From Arthrobacter hankyongi (GTDB lineage: Bacteria; Actinomycetota; Actinomycetes; Actinomycetales; Micrococcaceae): a stretch of DNA of 64,000 bases. This document shows, one piece after another, positions 20,745 to 28,439 of the stretch. Position 1 is the stretch's first letter, and every line of letters begins with the position of its first letter. The stretch is taken from positions 372,001 through 436,000 of the forward strand of contig NZ_JAKLTQ010000001.1 of the NCBI RefSeq assembly GCF_022012395.1, in the 5' to 3' direction. A program made the translations under genes and the position numbers. The notes beneath the pieces were generated by a model, which was not told where the DNA came from, made no database searches, and was given only the letters and a program-made list of their open reading frames with translations.

Positions 20745-21677
20745 CTATCGTAGGCCAGCGAAGAAGTCCGTCTCCGGCGGGGTGGCCGGCACGCGGGAAT
20801 CGATCAGCGAGTAGTCCTCCCACGGCCAGACCTTGCGCTGCAGGTCCGCGGAGACCGCGAAGAAGAATCCGCCGGGCTCGATCTGGGTCCGGTGCGCCAG
20901 CAGCGCCCGCTCGCGGTGCTCGAAGAAGTCCCCGCAGTCGATCTGCGTTGTGGTCGGATGCTGCGGCATCGGCGGCTGGTGCCCCTCCGCGTCCGCTTCG
21001 AGCCAGGCCGCGATCCGGGCGGCATAGGGCGACTTGAGCCCGGCTTCCTCCAGCGCGTAGTGCAGCGCCCGGAACCGCTCCGGATTGAAGGCGCGGTCGT
21101 AGTAGAGCTTCGACGGCGTCCAGGGCTCGCCGGCCCCGGGATACCTCGCCCCGTCCCCGGCGGCGTGGTACGCCTCGACGGCGATCCTGTGGGCCATGAT
21201 GTGGTCCGGATGCGGATAGCCGCCGTTCTCGTCGTAGCTGACCATAACCTGCGGCTTGAACTGCCGGACCAACCGCACCAGCGGCTCGGCCGCGCGCTCC
21301 AGGGGCACGGTGGCAAAACTGCCGAACGGCAGCGGCGGCAGCGGATCGCCTTCCGGCAGCCCCGAGTCCACGAAGCCCAGCCAGCGGTGCGTGATCCCCA
21401 GTTCCTTGGCGGCATTGGCCATCTCCAGCCGCCGCAGGCCGGCCAGGTCCCGGTCAGCGTGCGCCTCGCCGGCCACCTCGGAGTTGAGGATGTCCCCGCG
21501 TTCCCCGCCCGTGCAGGTAGCCACCATGACCTCGACGCCCGAGGCCGCATAGCTGGCCATCGTCGCCGCACCCTTGCTGGATTCGTCATCCGGGTGCGCA
21601 TGGACGGCCAGCAGGCGCAGGCCCTCCGGCGCGTTCACTGCCGCGGGGTCCGCGGAGAAGGGTTCGGGGATGCTCAA
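20745..21677 (-). CDS. mca: mycothiol S-conjugate amidase
   Basis: Cleaves mycothiol conjugates to a mercapturic acid and GlcN-Ins, the detoxification branch of mycothiol metabolism. The 310-residue LmbE-type zinc deacetylase shows the metal motif in AVHAHPDDESSKGAA, TGGERGDILN, YDENGGYPHPDH and late HRTQIEPGGFFF. Length and the HPDDESSKGA form fit Mca better than the related MshB. The start is a TTG at 21677, preceded by AGGAGAG; the open frame extends upstream but overlaps the divergent DUF4307 gene. The first 20 residues (SIPEPFSADPAAVN) are variable. It heads a four-gene unit ending with uppS. Confidence 0.93.
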   Translation of the reverse strand: MSIPEPFSADPAAVNAPEGLRLLAVHAHPDDESSKGAATMASYAASGVEVMVATCTGGERGDILNSEVAGEAHADRDLAGLRRLEMANAAKELGITHRWLGFVDSGLPEGDPLPPLPFGSFATVPLERAAEPLVRLVRQFKPQVMVSYDENGGYPHPDHIMAHRIAVEAYHAAGDGARYPGAGEPWTPSKLYYDRAFNPERFRALHYALEEAGLKSPYAARIAAWLEADAEGHQPPMPQHPTTTQIDCGDFFEHRERALLAHRTQIEPGGFFFAVSADLQRKVWPWEDYSLIDSRVPATPPETDFFAGLR

Positions 21678-21715
21678 CGGGCTCTCCTGAGGTCCTGGGG
21701 GATTTCCTGACACGA

Positions 21716-21721
21716 TAAAGT
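21716..21721 (+). promoter_or_regulatory. -10 box for leaderless DUF4307 gene
   Basis: TAAAGT, then seven bases, then the GTG at 21729. It lies in the 51-base divergent gap to mca. Confidence 0.5.
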
Positions 21722-21728
21722 AGGCATT

Positions 21729-22181
21729 GTGAGCACCACCGGACCCACCGCTGCCGAGACTTCTTCCGGAACAAGCGTAGCCAATCGTTACGGCACCCAA
21801 AAGCGGCGCCCCGGAGGCAAGACGCCCAAGGTGCTCGCCGGCGTGGCCCTGGGCCTGGCTGTAGCAGCGGCCGCAGTTGTCGCGGCCATCTCCGGCAACC
21901 CGCCGGTATCGGCCAAGGATGTCGGTTTCCATCTGTCGGAGCCGCTGCAGGCCATGGTGGACTTCGAGGTTACCAAGGACCCCGCCGCCACGGCCGAGTG
22001 CGCCGTCCAGGTCCTGAACGAGCAGTACGCCGTCGTCGGCTGGAAATCCGTCACGATCGGCCCCAACGCCGTGGAGGAAGGAGCCGACGGCGGCCGGACC
22101 ACCGCCCACCGGGTCCAGCTGCGGCTCGAATCCAATGGTGTCTCCGGCGGCGTGAACTCATGCTGGATTATCAAGCACTGA
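21729..22181 (+). CDS. DUF4307 membrane protein
   Basis: A 150-residue protein of unknown function. Residues 1-32 are cytoplasmic with a basic end (YGTQKRRPGGKTPK), about 34-54 form one membrane helix, and the rest is an outer domain ending in GVNSCWIIKH. DUF4307 genes sit between mca and greA in many actinobacteria, as here. The domain segment VDFEVTKDPAATAECAVQVLNE contains a single Cys plus the late Cys, which might pair outside the cell. The GTG at 21729 has no ribosome site and follows a -10 box by seven bases. Confidence 0.87.
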   Translation: MSTTGPTAAETSSGTSVANRYGTQKRRPGGKTPKVLAGVALGLAVAAAAVVAAISGNPPVSAKDVGFHLSEPLQAMVDFEVTKDPAATAECAVQVLNEQYAVVGWKSVTIGPNAVEEGADGGRTTAHRVQLRLESNGVSGGVNSCWIIKH

Positions 22182-22237
22182 CGCACCCCTGGACGCCGAT
22201 TTCCGCTCCACCGGCATCACCTCGCCGGCTGCGGGCA

Positions 22238-22267
22238 TTGGGAAAACCAGCCGGTCCTGACTACACT
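22238..22267 (+). promoter_or_regulatory. candidate greA promoter
   Basis: TTGGGA (22238-22243), 18-base spacer, TACACT (22262-22267). Transcription would begin about 22274, giving a leader of about 175 bases before greA. Confidence 0.45.
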
Positions 22268-22331
22268 TAACCAATACATTCCGCCCCGCCCCATCCGGTG
22301 ACACCGGGAACCATACGGATTTCCCAGGAGA

Positions 22332-22439
22332 ATGATCCACCGGACGGCGGGGTCTTTGCATGTAGCGGCCGCCAGTCAAGCGGCCGCTGCCGGCGGAGAG
22401 TCACCATGCCGGGCCAGGGGATGGCCCGGCATTAACTAA
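22332..22439 (+). CDS. possible upstream ORF (leader peptide) in the greA leader
   Basis: An ATG at 22332, with AGGAG just before it, opens 35 codons (starting MIHRTAGSLHVAAAS) and ends with TAA at 22437-22439. That stop overlaps the greA ribosome site (TAAGGAG), so translation of the short ORF could be coupled to greA. Two hairpins fall inside it (22364-22388 and 22406-22432). The spacing of AGGAG to the ATG is very short, and an open frame of this length can occur by chance in this base composition. I treat it as a candidate only. Confidence 0.25.
   Translation: MIHRTAGSLHVAAASQAAAAGGESPCRARGWPGIN
22364..22388 (+). promoter_or_regulatory. hairpin 1 in the greA leader
   Basis: AGCGGCCGC and GCGGCCGCT are perfect nine-base arms around a CAGTCAA loop. 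Confidence 0.5.
22406..22432 (+). promoter_or_regulatory. hairpin 2 in the greA leader
   Basis: ATGCCGGGCCA and TGGCCCGGCAT are perfect 11-base arms around GGGGA. The stem ends seven bases before the greA Shine-Dalgarno, where it could affect ribosome access. Confidence 0.55.
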
Positions 22440-22449
22440 GGAGAAGTAC

Positions 22450-22941
22450 GTGTCCACATCCAGCGCACCCGTCGCCTGGCTCACTCAGGAGTCCTACGAC
22501 CGCCTGAAGGCTGAACTGGATCACCTTTCCGGCCCCGGCCGTGCGGAGATCGTTGCCCGCATCGAGCAGGCCCGCTCCGAGGGCGACCTCAAGGAGAACG
22601 GGGGCTACCACGCCGCCAAGGAGGAGCAGGGCAAGGCTGAGGCACGGATCCGCCAGCTCACCGAACTGCTGCGCAACGCCCATGTCGGCGAAGCCCCGGC
22701 GGACGACGGCGTCGTCGAACCCGGCATGGTCATCGAAGCGAAGATCGCCGGCGATCTGGAGACCTTCCTGCTGGGCAGCCGCGAGGTGGCCGGCGATGCT
22801 GCCATCGATGTCTACAGCGAAAAGTCCCCGCTGGGCGCCGCCATCCATGGGTTGAAGGCCGGCGATTCCACCACCTACACCGCACCCAACGGCAAGCAGA
22901 TCGCGGTGGAGATCATTTCCGCCAAGCCCTACGCCGGCTGA
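22450..22941 (+). CDS. greA: transcript cleavage factor GreA
   Basis: Binds RNA polymerase through the secondary channel and stimulates cleavage of backtracked RNA. The 163-residue protein has the N-terminal coiled coil with the acidic tip in SEGDLKENGGYHAAKEEQ (the Asp and Glu equivalent to E. coli D41 and E44 are kept) and a C-terminal FKBP-like domain with YSEKSPLGAAIHGLKAGD. The GTG at 22450 has AGGAG six bases upstream. It follows DUF4307 and mca as in other actinobacteria and has a long structured leader. A perfect hairpin follows its stop. Confidence 0.96.
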   Translation: MSTSSAPVAWLTQESYDRLKAELDHLSGPGRAEIVARIEQARSEGDLKENGGYHAAKEEQGKAEARIRQLTELLRNAHVGEAPADDGVVEPGMVIEAKIAGDLETFLLGSREVAGDAAIDVYSEKSPLGAAIHGLKAGDSTTYTAPNGKQIAVEIISAKPYAG

Positions 22942-22952
22942 CGCCGGCAGGG

Positions 22953-22996
22953 ATAGCAAAGAGGGCGCGCCCGGCCGGGCCCGCCCTCTTTGCTAT
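22953..22996. terminator. hairpin between convergent greA and rhomboid genes
   Basis: ATAGCAAAGAGGGCG (22953-22967) pairs fully with 22982-22996, with an inner CCCGGCCGGG. The 3' arm overlaps the rhomboid stop codon. It likely serves both directions; the arm itself supplies a short CTCTTTG tract for greA. Confidence 0.8.
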
Positions 22997-23592
22997 GCCC
23001 GGTTCCCATCCCGGTCCCGGCGCAGCAGGACGGCGGCCAGCACTCCCCCGGCGGCGCCGAAGAGGTGGGCCTGCCAGGATACCCCGGTCCCCGCCGTCGG
23101 GAGCACGCCCCACAGCACCGAGCCGTAGAAGGCGAAGACCACCAGGGCCAGCAGGATCTGCTTCCAACTGCGGTTGTAAAATCCGCGCACCAGCAGGTAC
23201 GCCAACAGGCCGAAGACGACGCCGGAAATCCCCACGGTCAGCCCGTAGCCGGTGAGCCAGACCCCCAGCCCGGAGACCAGCCAGCTGGAGGCGACCACGG
23301 CAACGAACCGGCGGACCCCCTCCAGGAAAACCAGGAAGCCCAGCACGATCAGCGGCAGGCTGTTGCCGGCCAGGTGGGTGACGTCCGCATGCAGCAGCGG
23401 CCCGAACAGCACCCCGTCCAGCCCGTCCAGCCGGCGCGGAATATTACCCAGCAGGTAGTTCATGACCCCGCCGGTGGCCAGGTCGACCAGCAGGATGGCC
23501 CACAGGACAGCGGTGAAGGCGACCAGCGTCAGCAAGCCGCGGCGGGCCTGGGCGGCCCGCGACGGTTCCTTGGCCAACACTGCGCGCGGCAT
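22993..23592 (-). CDS. rhomboid-family intramembrane serine protease
   Basis: A 199-residue, six-helix membrane protease. The catalytic Ser lies in VGISGVVFG and the His in WQAHLFGAAGG, the standard Ser-His dyad of rhomboids; the Asn-containing HLAGNSLPLIVLG segment is also as expected. Substrates are unknown. Its ATG overlaps the ilvA stop by one base (TGATG), so it is the last gene of the AI-2E transporter - ilvA - rhomboid unit. Its stop codon lies inside the shared terminator with greA. Confidence 0.92.
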   Translation of the reverse strand: MPRAVLAKEPSRAAQARRGLLTLVAFTAVLWAILLVDLATGGVMNYLLGNIPRRLDGLDGVLFGPLLHADVTHLAGNSLPLIVLGFLVFLEGVRRFVAVVASSWLVSGLGVWLTGYGLTVGISGVVFGLLAYLLVRGFYNRSWKQILLALVVFAFYGSVLWGVLPTAGTGVSWQAHLFGAAGGVLAAVLLRRDRDGNRA

Positions 23593-24830
23593 CAGTGCAC
23601 CACGATGGGCTGGAAGCCTTCGGCCCGCAGGTTCCGCAGCACCTGCTCGCAGTGCTCGTGCCCCTTGGTCTCGATATCGATGGTGATCGCCACGTCCCCC
23701 ATGCTGATCGAGCCGCCGATCCGGGTGTGGTCCACCCGGGTGACGTTGGCGTCCGACTCGGCGATGATCCGCGAGATCTGCGCCAGCGAACCGGGACGGT
23801 CATCGAGCATCATGCGCACCGACATGAACCGGCCGGAGGCGAACAGACCGCGCTGGATCACCTTGAGCATCAGCATCGGATCGATGTTTCCGCCCGACAG
23901 GATGACCGCGGTGGTGCCGGGGTTCTCGATGACGCCCTCCATCAGCGCGGCGACGCCGACGGCGCCGGCGGGCTCCACCACGAGCTTGGAGCGTTCGAGC
24001 AGGAAGATCAGCGCCCGGGCCAGGGCATCCTCGCTGACGGTGACCACGTCGTCGACCAGTTCCCGGATGATGGCAAACGGCAGCTGGCCGGGCCGGCCGA
24101 CCGCGATGCCGTCGGCCATCGTCGAGACCTTCTTCAGCGGCACCAGCGCGTCCGCAGCCAGGGACGGCGGATAGGCGGCCGCGTTCTCGGCCTGCACCCC
24201 GATGACCTTGATCTCCCGGCCTAGCTCCCTGGCCTTGGCCTTGACCGCGGTGGCCACACCGGCCAGCAGGCCGCCGCCGCCGACGCCCATCAGGACGGTG
24301 TCCACGTTGGGGATCTGCTCCAGGATCTCCAGCCCGAGGGTGCCTTGGCCGGCGATGATGTCCGCGTTGTCGAAGGGATGGACGAAGACCGCCCCGGATT
24401 CCTCCGCGTAGCGCTGCGCCTCGGCCAGTGCCTCATCCACGTTGTGTCCGTGCAGCACCACCTCGGCGCCGTGGCCGCGGGTGGCGGCCAGCTTCGGCAG
24501 GGCCACGCCCAGCGGCATGTAGATCCGGGCCTTGATGCCCAGCCGGGCAGCGGCCACGGCGACGCCCTGGGCGTGGTTGCCGGCCGAGGCCGCCACCACC
24601 CCGCGGGCACGTTCCTCGGCCGTCAGTTTGGCCATGCGCACGTAGGCGCCCCGGACCTTGAAGGATCCTGCGCGCTGAAGGTTCTCGCACTTGAGGAACA
24701 CCTCGGCCCCGACCATCCGGCCCAGCGCCCGGGACTGCTCGACGGGAGTCTCTTCAATCACACCCTCAAGCAGGTGGCGGGCCTGGACTACGTCCTCAAG
24801 GGTGACCGGCAATTGGGTCAAAGCTGTCAT
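23592..24830 (-). CDS. ilvA: threonine ammonia-lyase (threonine dehydratase) with ACT domain
   Basis: PLP enzyme that converts L-threonine to 2-oxobutyrate and ammonia, the entry to isoleucine synthesis. The 412-residue protein has the PLP lysine Lys58 in AGSFKVRGAYVRM, the cofactor-binding glycines GVGGGGLLAG, and SGGNIDP near the end of the catalytic domain. Residues ~330-410 form one ACT domain, so this is the shorter type rather than the 500-residue two-ACT form of E. coli IlvA. A catabolic role is therefore also possible. The ATG overlaps the stop of the AI-2E gene by one base. Confidence 0.94.
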   Translation of the reverse strand: MTALTQLPVTLEDVVQARHLLEGVIEETPVEQSRALGRMVGAEVFLKCENLQRAGSFKVRGAYVRMAKLTAEERARGVVAASAGNHAQGVAVAAARLGIKARIYMPLGVALPKLAATRGHGAEVVLHGHNVDEALAEAQRYAEESGAVFVHPFDNADIIAGQGTLGLEILEQIPNVDTVLMGVGGGGLLAGVATAVKAKARELGREIKVIGVQAENAAAYPPSLAADALVPLKKVSTMADGIAVGRPGQLPFAIIRELVDDVVTVSEDALARALIFLLERSKLVVEPAGAVGVAALMEGVIENPGTTAVILSGGNIDPMLMLKVIQRGLFASGRFMSVRMMLDDRPGSLAQISRIIAESDANVTRVDHTRIGGSISMGDVAITIDIETKGHEHCEQVLRNLRAEGFQPIVVH

Positions 24831-26131
24831 CAGTGGGTTCCTCTTCTCTGCTGCGCATCGGCGGCGTCGTCAGTATCGGCCGGCCGGGTCGCAGGGGCCG
24901 TTTCGGGGCTTGTTGCCGGTTGGGGTCCGGCAGCCGGTCCGGCTGCCGCGGCGGCTGCTGCCTGATCCCGTTCGCGGGCCCTGGCCGCGGCGTCGGGCGG
25001 CTGCAGCAGCACCGGATCCGTCTCCCAGGCGCGGGCCGCGATGTAGCGGACCGCGGCATTGACCATGGCCAGCACCGGCACGGAGAACAGGGCCCCCGGG
25101 ATGCCTGCGACCATCGAGCCGCCGGCCACGGCCAGCACCACTGCCAGCGGATGCAGCGACACGGCCTTGCCCATGATCAGCGGCTGCAGGACGTGCCCTT
25201 CGAGCTGCTGCACCCCGAGCACGATGGCCAGCATGATCAAGGCGTTGACCCACCCGTTGGCCACCAGCGCCAGCACCACGGCAATGAAGCCGGTGACCAG
25301 CGCGCCCACAATGGGAATGAAGGACCCAAGGAAGACCAGGACGCCCAGCGGCAGGGCCAGAGGGACCCCGATGATGGCCGCGCCGATACCAATGCCGAGC
25401 GCGTCGATGAAGGCCACGAACATCTGGACCCGGATGTACTGCACCATGGACGTCCAGCCGCGCCGGCCGGCGCCATCCGCCGGCGTGCGCGCCTTCCGGG
25501 GCAGCAGCCGGACCAGGAAGGACCAGATCCGGCCGCCGTCGAACAGGAAGAAGATCAGGGTGAAGATGGTCAGCAGCATCCCGGCCAGCAGATGGCTGGC
25601 GGTGGAACCGACGGTCAGGGCGCTGGAAAAGATGGCGCTGCTGTTGTTCTGCAGCTGGCGCAGGCCTTCGGTGAGGTAGTCGTTCAGCTGTGCGGTTGTC
25701 AGGTGCAGCGGGCCCTCGGTCAGCCAGGTCTGGATCTGCACCAGGCCTTCAAGCACCTGGTCCCACAGCGCGCCGAAACCGACCACCAGTTGGCGGCCGA
25801 CCAGCGAAAGGGCTCCGCCGATGAGACCGAGGAAGCCGATGATGGTGATGGCGACCGCCAGGCCGCGGGGCACCTTGGCCTTGCTCAGGAACCGGACCAC
25901 CGGGCTGAGCAGCGCGGACAGCAGTGCCGCGACCATCAGGGGAATGATCAGCAGGGAGACGTAGCTGAGCAGCCAGATCAGCAGGCCGGCAACGACGACG
26001 ACCAGGCCCACCCGCCAGGCCCAGGCCGCGGAAATCCGCAACGCGTAGGGGACGTCCTCCCGGGCATGGTGGGGAACGGCCCCGGGAAGGCGGCCGGGGG
26101 CGGGACGGATTTCGGGCGAAGGCCGGCTCAT
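24830..26131 (-). CDS. AI-2E family (PF01594) transporter
   Basis: A 433-residue membrane protein with about eight helices. It shows the paired N-terminal helices (VGLVVVVAGLLIWLLSYVSLL), the family's IPLMVAALLSALLSPVV, and the C-terminal block ALVTGFIAVVLALVANGWVNAL with QQLEGHVLQPLIMGKAVSLHPL, a typical family motif. Despite the name, members move various substrates and most are untested. Both ends are low in complexity; the C-terminal 60 residues are Ala/Pro-rich. The start ATG at 26131 lacks a ribosome site and has an ACTATT-like -10 six bases upstream. It is the first gene of the unit with ilvA and rhomboid. Confidence 0.9.
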   Translation of the reverse strand: MSRPSPEIRPAPGRLPGAVPHHAREDVPYALRISAAWAWRVGLVVVVAGLLIWLLSYVSLLIIPLMVAALLSALLSPVVRFLSKAKVPRGLAVAITIIGFLGLIGGALSLVGRQLVVGFGALWDQVLEGLVQIQTWLTEGPLHLTTAQLNDYLTEGLRQLQNNSSAIFSSALTVGSTASHLLAGMLLTIFTLIFFLFDGGRIWSFLVRLLPRKARTPADGAGRRGWTSMVQYIRVQMFVAFIDALGIGIGAAIIGVPLALPLGVLVFLGSFIPIVGALVTGFIAVVLALVANGWVNALIMLAIVLGVQQLEGHVLQPLIMGKAVSLHPLAVVLAVAGGSMVAGIPGALFSVPVLAMVNAAVRYIAARAWETDPVLLQPPDAAARARERDQAAAAAAAGPAAGPQPATSPETAPATRPADTDDAADAQQRRGTH

Positions 26132-26211
26132 ACGTCCAATAGTTTCACATCCGGCCCGTCATGCGCCGACGGTTATGTATTGCGTCGTCCCGGCCGCCGG
26201 AAGTGGCTGGA

Positions 26212-27147
26212 TCAGGCCCTTTCGGGCGCCGGCGCTGCCGCAATCCCCCAGCTTCCGGACAGGCTGGCGCCGGGCTCCAGCCAGCGTAGCCCGTCCCCGC
26301 TGTTGAGGGCGTTGGCAGGGGCGGTCATGGGCTCCAGCGCCACGGCCACCGGACGGCCGGGGAAGTTGTCCGTGACGAAAACATGCACGTATGGGAATAT
26401 TTCATCCTGCCAGAGGCAGACGCTGTGGCCGTCCGGGGCGGTCAACGTGCTGCGCGCCCGGCCGTCGCTGCCGCGGGCGAGGTCGGTAAACGCAGCATTG
26501 ATGGACCGCCCGGCCACCTGGATCCCGGCCCGCAGGTCCATCGGACCCTCGGCGGCCACCTTACCCGTCGGGATCAGCTTCTCGTCCGAGCTCAGCCAGG
26601 AGGCGCCGGGAACGGTCAGCGTCAGCTCGCCGGTGTCGACGGCGCCCAGCCTCAGGTACGGATGCGCACCGAAGGCCGCCGGCGCAGGCTCCGGCGAAAG
26701 GTTGATCAGGCTCTGGGTGACGGTCAGCCCGCCGTCGCCGTCGATGCTGTAGCTGGCCTCATGCGTGAGCCGGAAGGGGTAGCCGTGCTGCGGGAAGATT
26801 TCCGCGCGCAACAGGATCGAGGCAGCCGTCCGGGACACAGGGCGGTAGCCGGTATTGCGCAGCAGGCCGTGGCTGGCATTGCCGAGCGAGGGCTCGGTGA
26901 TGTCTAGTTGCTGCCGGCGCCCGTGCAGCAGCCACTGCCCGCCTGCTACCCGGTTGGGCCATGGAGCCAGCAGGATTCCCGTCGCGCCGGGCGGAATCTC
27001 TTCATCGCCAAAAGTTTCGGTCAGCTGCACACCGTCACGTTCGAACAGGCGCAGGCAGCCGGCCAGTTCGGTCACCACGGCACGGGCGCCGGCGCGGGAA
27101 ATCTCGAACTGCTCGCCGGTGGCCGGCTGCGGTAGCTGAAGGCTCAT
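26212..27147 (-). CDS. aldose 1-epimerase family protein
   Basis: A 311-residue galactose-mutarotase-like protein, expected to interconvert anomers of a sugar or sugar phosphate. Conserved pieces include GILLAPWPNRVAGGQWLLHGR (substrate arginine), NASHGLLRNTGYRP (catalytic His), AFGAHPYLRLG (second His), and a late acidic residue in YVHVFVTDNFPGRPVAVALEPMTAPANAL. These match the bacterial YihR/GalM-like branch. The ATG at 27147 has GGGAG four bases upstream; longer in-frame starts run into the tandem repeat. The sugar is unknown. Confidence 0.9.
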   Translation of the reverse strand: MSLQLPQPATGEQFEISRAGARAVVTELAGCLRLFERDGVQLTETFGDEEIPPGATGILLAPWPNRVAGGQWLLHGRRQQLDITEPSLGNASHGLLRNTGYRPVSRTAASILLRAEIFPQHGYPFRLTHEASYSIDGDGGLTVTQSLINLSPEPAPAAFGAHPYLRLGAVDTGELTLTVPGASWLSSDEKLIPTGKVAAEGPMDLRAGIQVAGRSINAAFTDLARGSDGRARSTLTAPDGHSVCLWQDEIFPYVHVFVTDNFPGRPVAVALEPMTAPANALNSGDGLRWLEPGASLSGSWGIAAAPAPERA

Positions 27148-27157
27148 GGCTCCCAGC

Positions 27158-27226
27158 CTATCGTTCACTGCCTCCCCCGCACGCTTCGCGCACGGGGACC
27201 CCGGGCAGCTCTCTTGCCGAGGGCCC
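27158..27226. repeat. tandem repeat, copy 1 (69 bases)
   Basis: Identical over 69 bases to 27265-27333, period 107. It begins CTATCGTTCACTGCC, includes CGCTTCGCGCACGGGGA, and ends at GGGCCC. A diverged inverted copy lies at 11640-11766. Confidence 0.95.
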
Positions 27227-27264
27227 TGCCCCGAGCGCAGCGAGGGGTGGGAGGCGGATTGGCG

Positions 27265-27333
27265 CTATCGTTCACTGCCTCCCCCGCACGCTTCGCGCAC
27301 GGGGACCCCGGGCAGCTCTCTTGCCGAGGGCCC
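27265..27333. repeat. tandem repeat, copy 2 (69 bases)
   Basis: Exact second copy of 27158-27226, separated by 38 bases that also have a counterpart beside the copy at 11640-11766. Confidence 0.95.
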
Positions 27334-27345
27334 CGTTAAACGGCG

Positions 27346-27374
27346 TGCGCCCCGGTCCAGCGGACCGGGGCGCA
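27346..27374 (-). terminator. terminator of the Bax-inhibitor-1 family gene
   Basis: TGCGCCCCGGTCC (27346-27358) pairs perfectly with 27362-27374 around a three-base loop, just past the stop codon at 27392. No strong T tract follows. Confidence 0.65.
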
Positions 27375-27391
27375 TGTGCAACGGGCGGGTG

Positions 27392-28231
27392 TCAGTCCTG
27401 GCCGCGCAGGATGGCGAGGATCCGCAGGATTTCCACGTACAGCCAGATGAGCGTGACCGTCAGGCCGAAGGCGGCGGTCCAGGCGAACCGGGCGTCCACG
27501 CCGGCCCTGACGCCCTCCTCGATCGCGGTGAAGTCCATGATCAGCGAGAAGGCGGCCAGCCCGACCGCCACCAGGCCGATCAGCACACCGATCGGAACGT
27601 TGATGCCCATGATCGAAATGCTGGCGCCATACGCGCCCCACTGGCTGTCGAGCACACCGAACATGACCAGGGCGAAGTTGACCAGGGAGAAGACCAGGTA
27701 ACCGAGCATGGCGATCATAAAGAACTTCATGGCCTTGGGCGTGGCCCGGACCTTGCCGCTCTTGAACAGCAGCAGCGTGACCCCGAACACGCAGAAGGTA
27801 CCAATGACGGCCTGCGGCGCGACGCCCGGGTACCGCGCGTCGATCACCATGGACAGCGCACCGACGAAGACGCCCTCCGCCGCCGCATAGGCCAGGATCA
27901 GGCCCTTGGACGGCTGCCGCTTGAAGGAATTGACCAACCCGAGGACCAGGCCGATGATCATGCCGGGCACCATCAGGGCCGGAACCATCCAGCCGACGAC
28001 GGCACCGACGAGGACCAGAGCCAGGCAGGCCAGCGTCTTCATGATCACGTCGTCGTAGGTCATCCGGCCGGTCTGGGCCGGACCGGCGGAGGGACGGTTG
28101 TACAGATCCTGCAGCTGTTCGCTGCTGATCTGCGACTGCCCGGCCAGCACCGCCGAACCCGCCGCCGCTCCCCGCGGCTCCTTGCGGAACGCGTTGGGAT
28201 TGTTGAAGACCGGGTTTCCACCGAGTGCCAT
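27392..28231 (-). CDS. Bax inhibitor-1/YccA family membrane protein
   Basis: A 279-residue protein with seven membrane helices and no assigned substrate; relatives act as channels or in stress tolerance. The N-terminal ~65 residues are soluble (GGNPVFNNPNAFRKEPRG, then QLYNRPS-like segment), followed by MTYDDVIMKTLACLALVLVGA. Late helices include MDFTAIEEGVRAGVDARFAW, carrying the acidic residues expected near the pore in this family. The ATG at 28231 follows GGAGGACAACAATA. A strong hairpin follows its stop. It diverges from the GroES-like gene. Confidence 0.9.
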   Translation of the reverse strand: MALGGNPVFNNPNAFRKEPRGAAAGSAVLAGQSQISSEQLQDLYNRPSAGPAQTGRMTYDDVIMKTLACLALVLVGAVVGWMVPALMVPGMIIGLVLGLVNSFKRQPSKGLILAYAAAEGVFVGALSMVIDARYPGVAPQAVIGTFCVFGVTLLLFKSGKVRATPKAMKFFMIAMLGYLVFSLVNFALVMFGVLDSQWGAYGASISIMGINVPIGVLIGLVAVGLAAFSLIMDFTAIEEGVRAGVDARFAWTAAFGLTVTLIWLYVEILRILAILRGQD

Positions 28232-28427
28232 TATTGTTGTCCTCCATCTGGGGGGCATCTTGGGATGATCTGGGAAAGGGCCTGGTTCAGACCCTACCAA
28301 TTGCAACGATCCGGGACACCGAAACTATCCCCGTGCGGCCGCCTTGGCTCCAATCGTTGCCGTTCCTTAATCCGGCGGCCGCACCGGCCGCGGCCGGCGC
28401 CGGCACAGCGGGCTTGCCGCCAGTGGC

Positions 28428-28433
28428 TAGAAT
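28428..28433 (+). promoter_or_regulatory. -10 box for the leaderless GroES-like gene
   Basis: TAGAAT, then six bases, then GTG at 28440; no Shine-Dalgarno. Confidence 0.5.
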
Positions 28434-28439
28434 ACAGGC

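Noticed and set aside
20248-20814. Open frame on the plus strand overlapping the DUF255 and small membrane genes
   Set aside because: It runs antisense to the conserved mca operon genes and lacks a recognisable domain or ribosome site.
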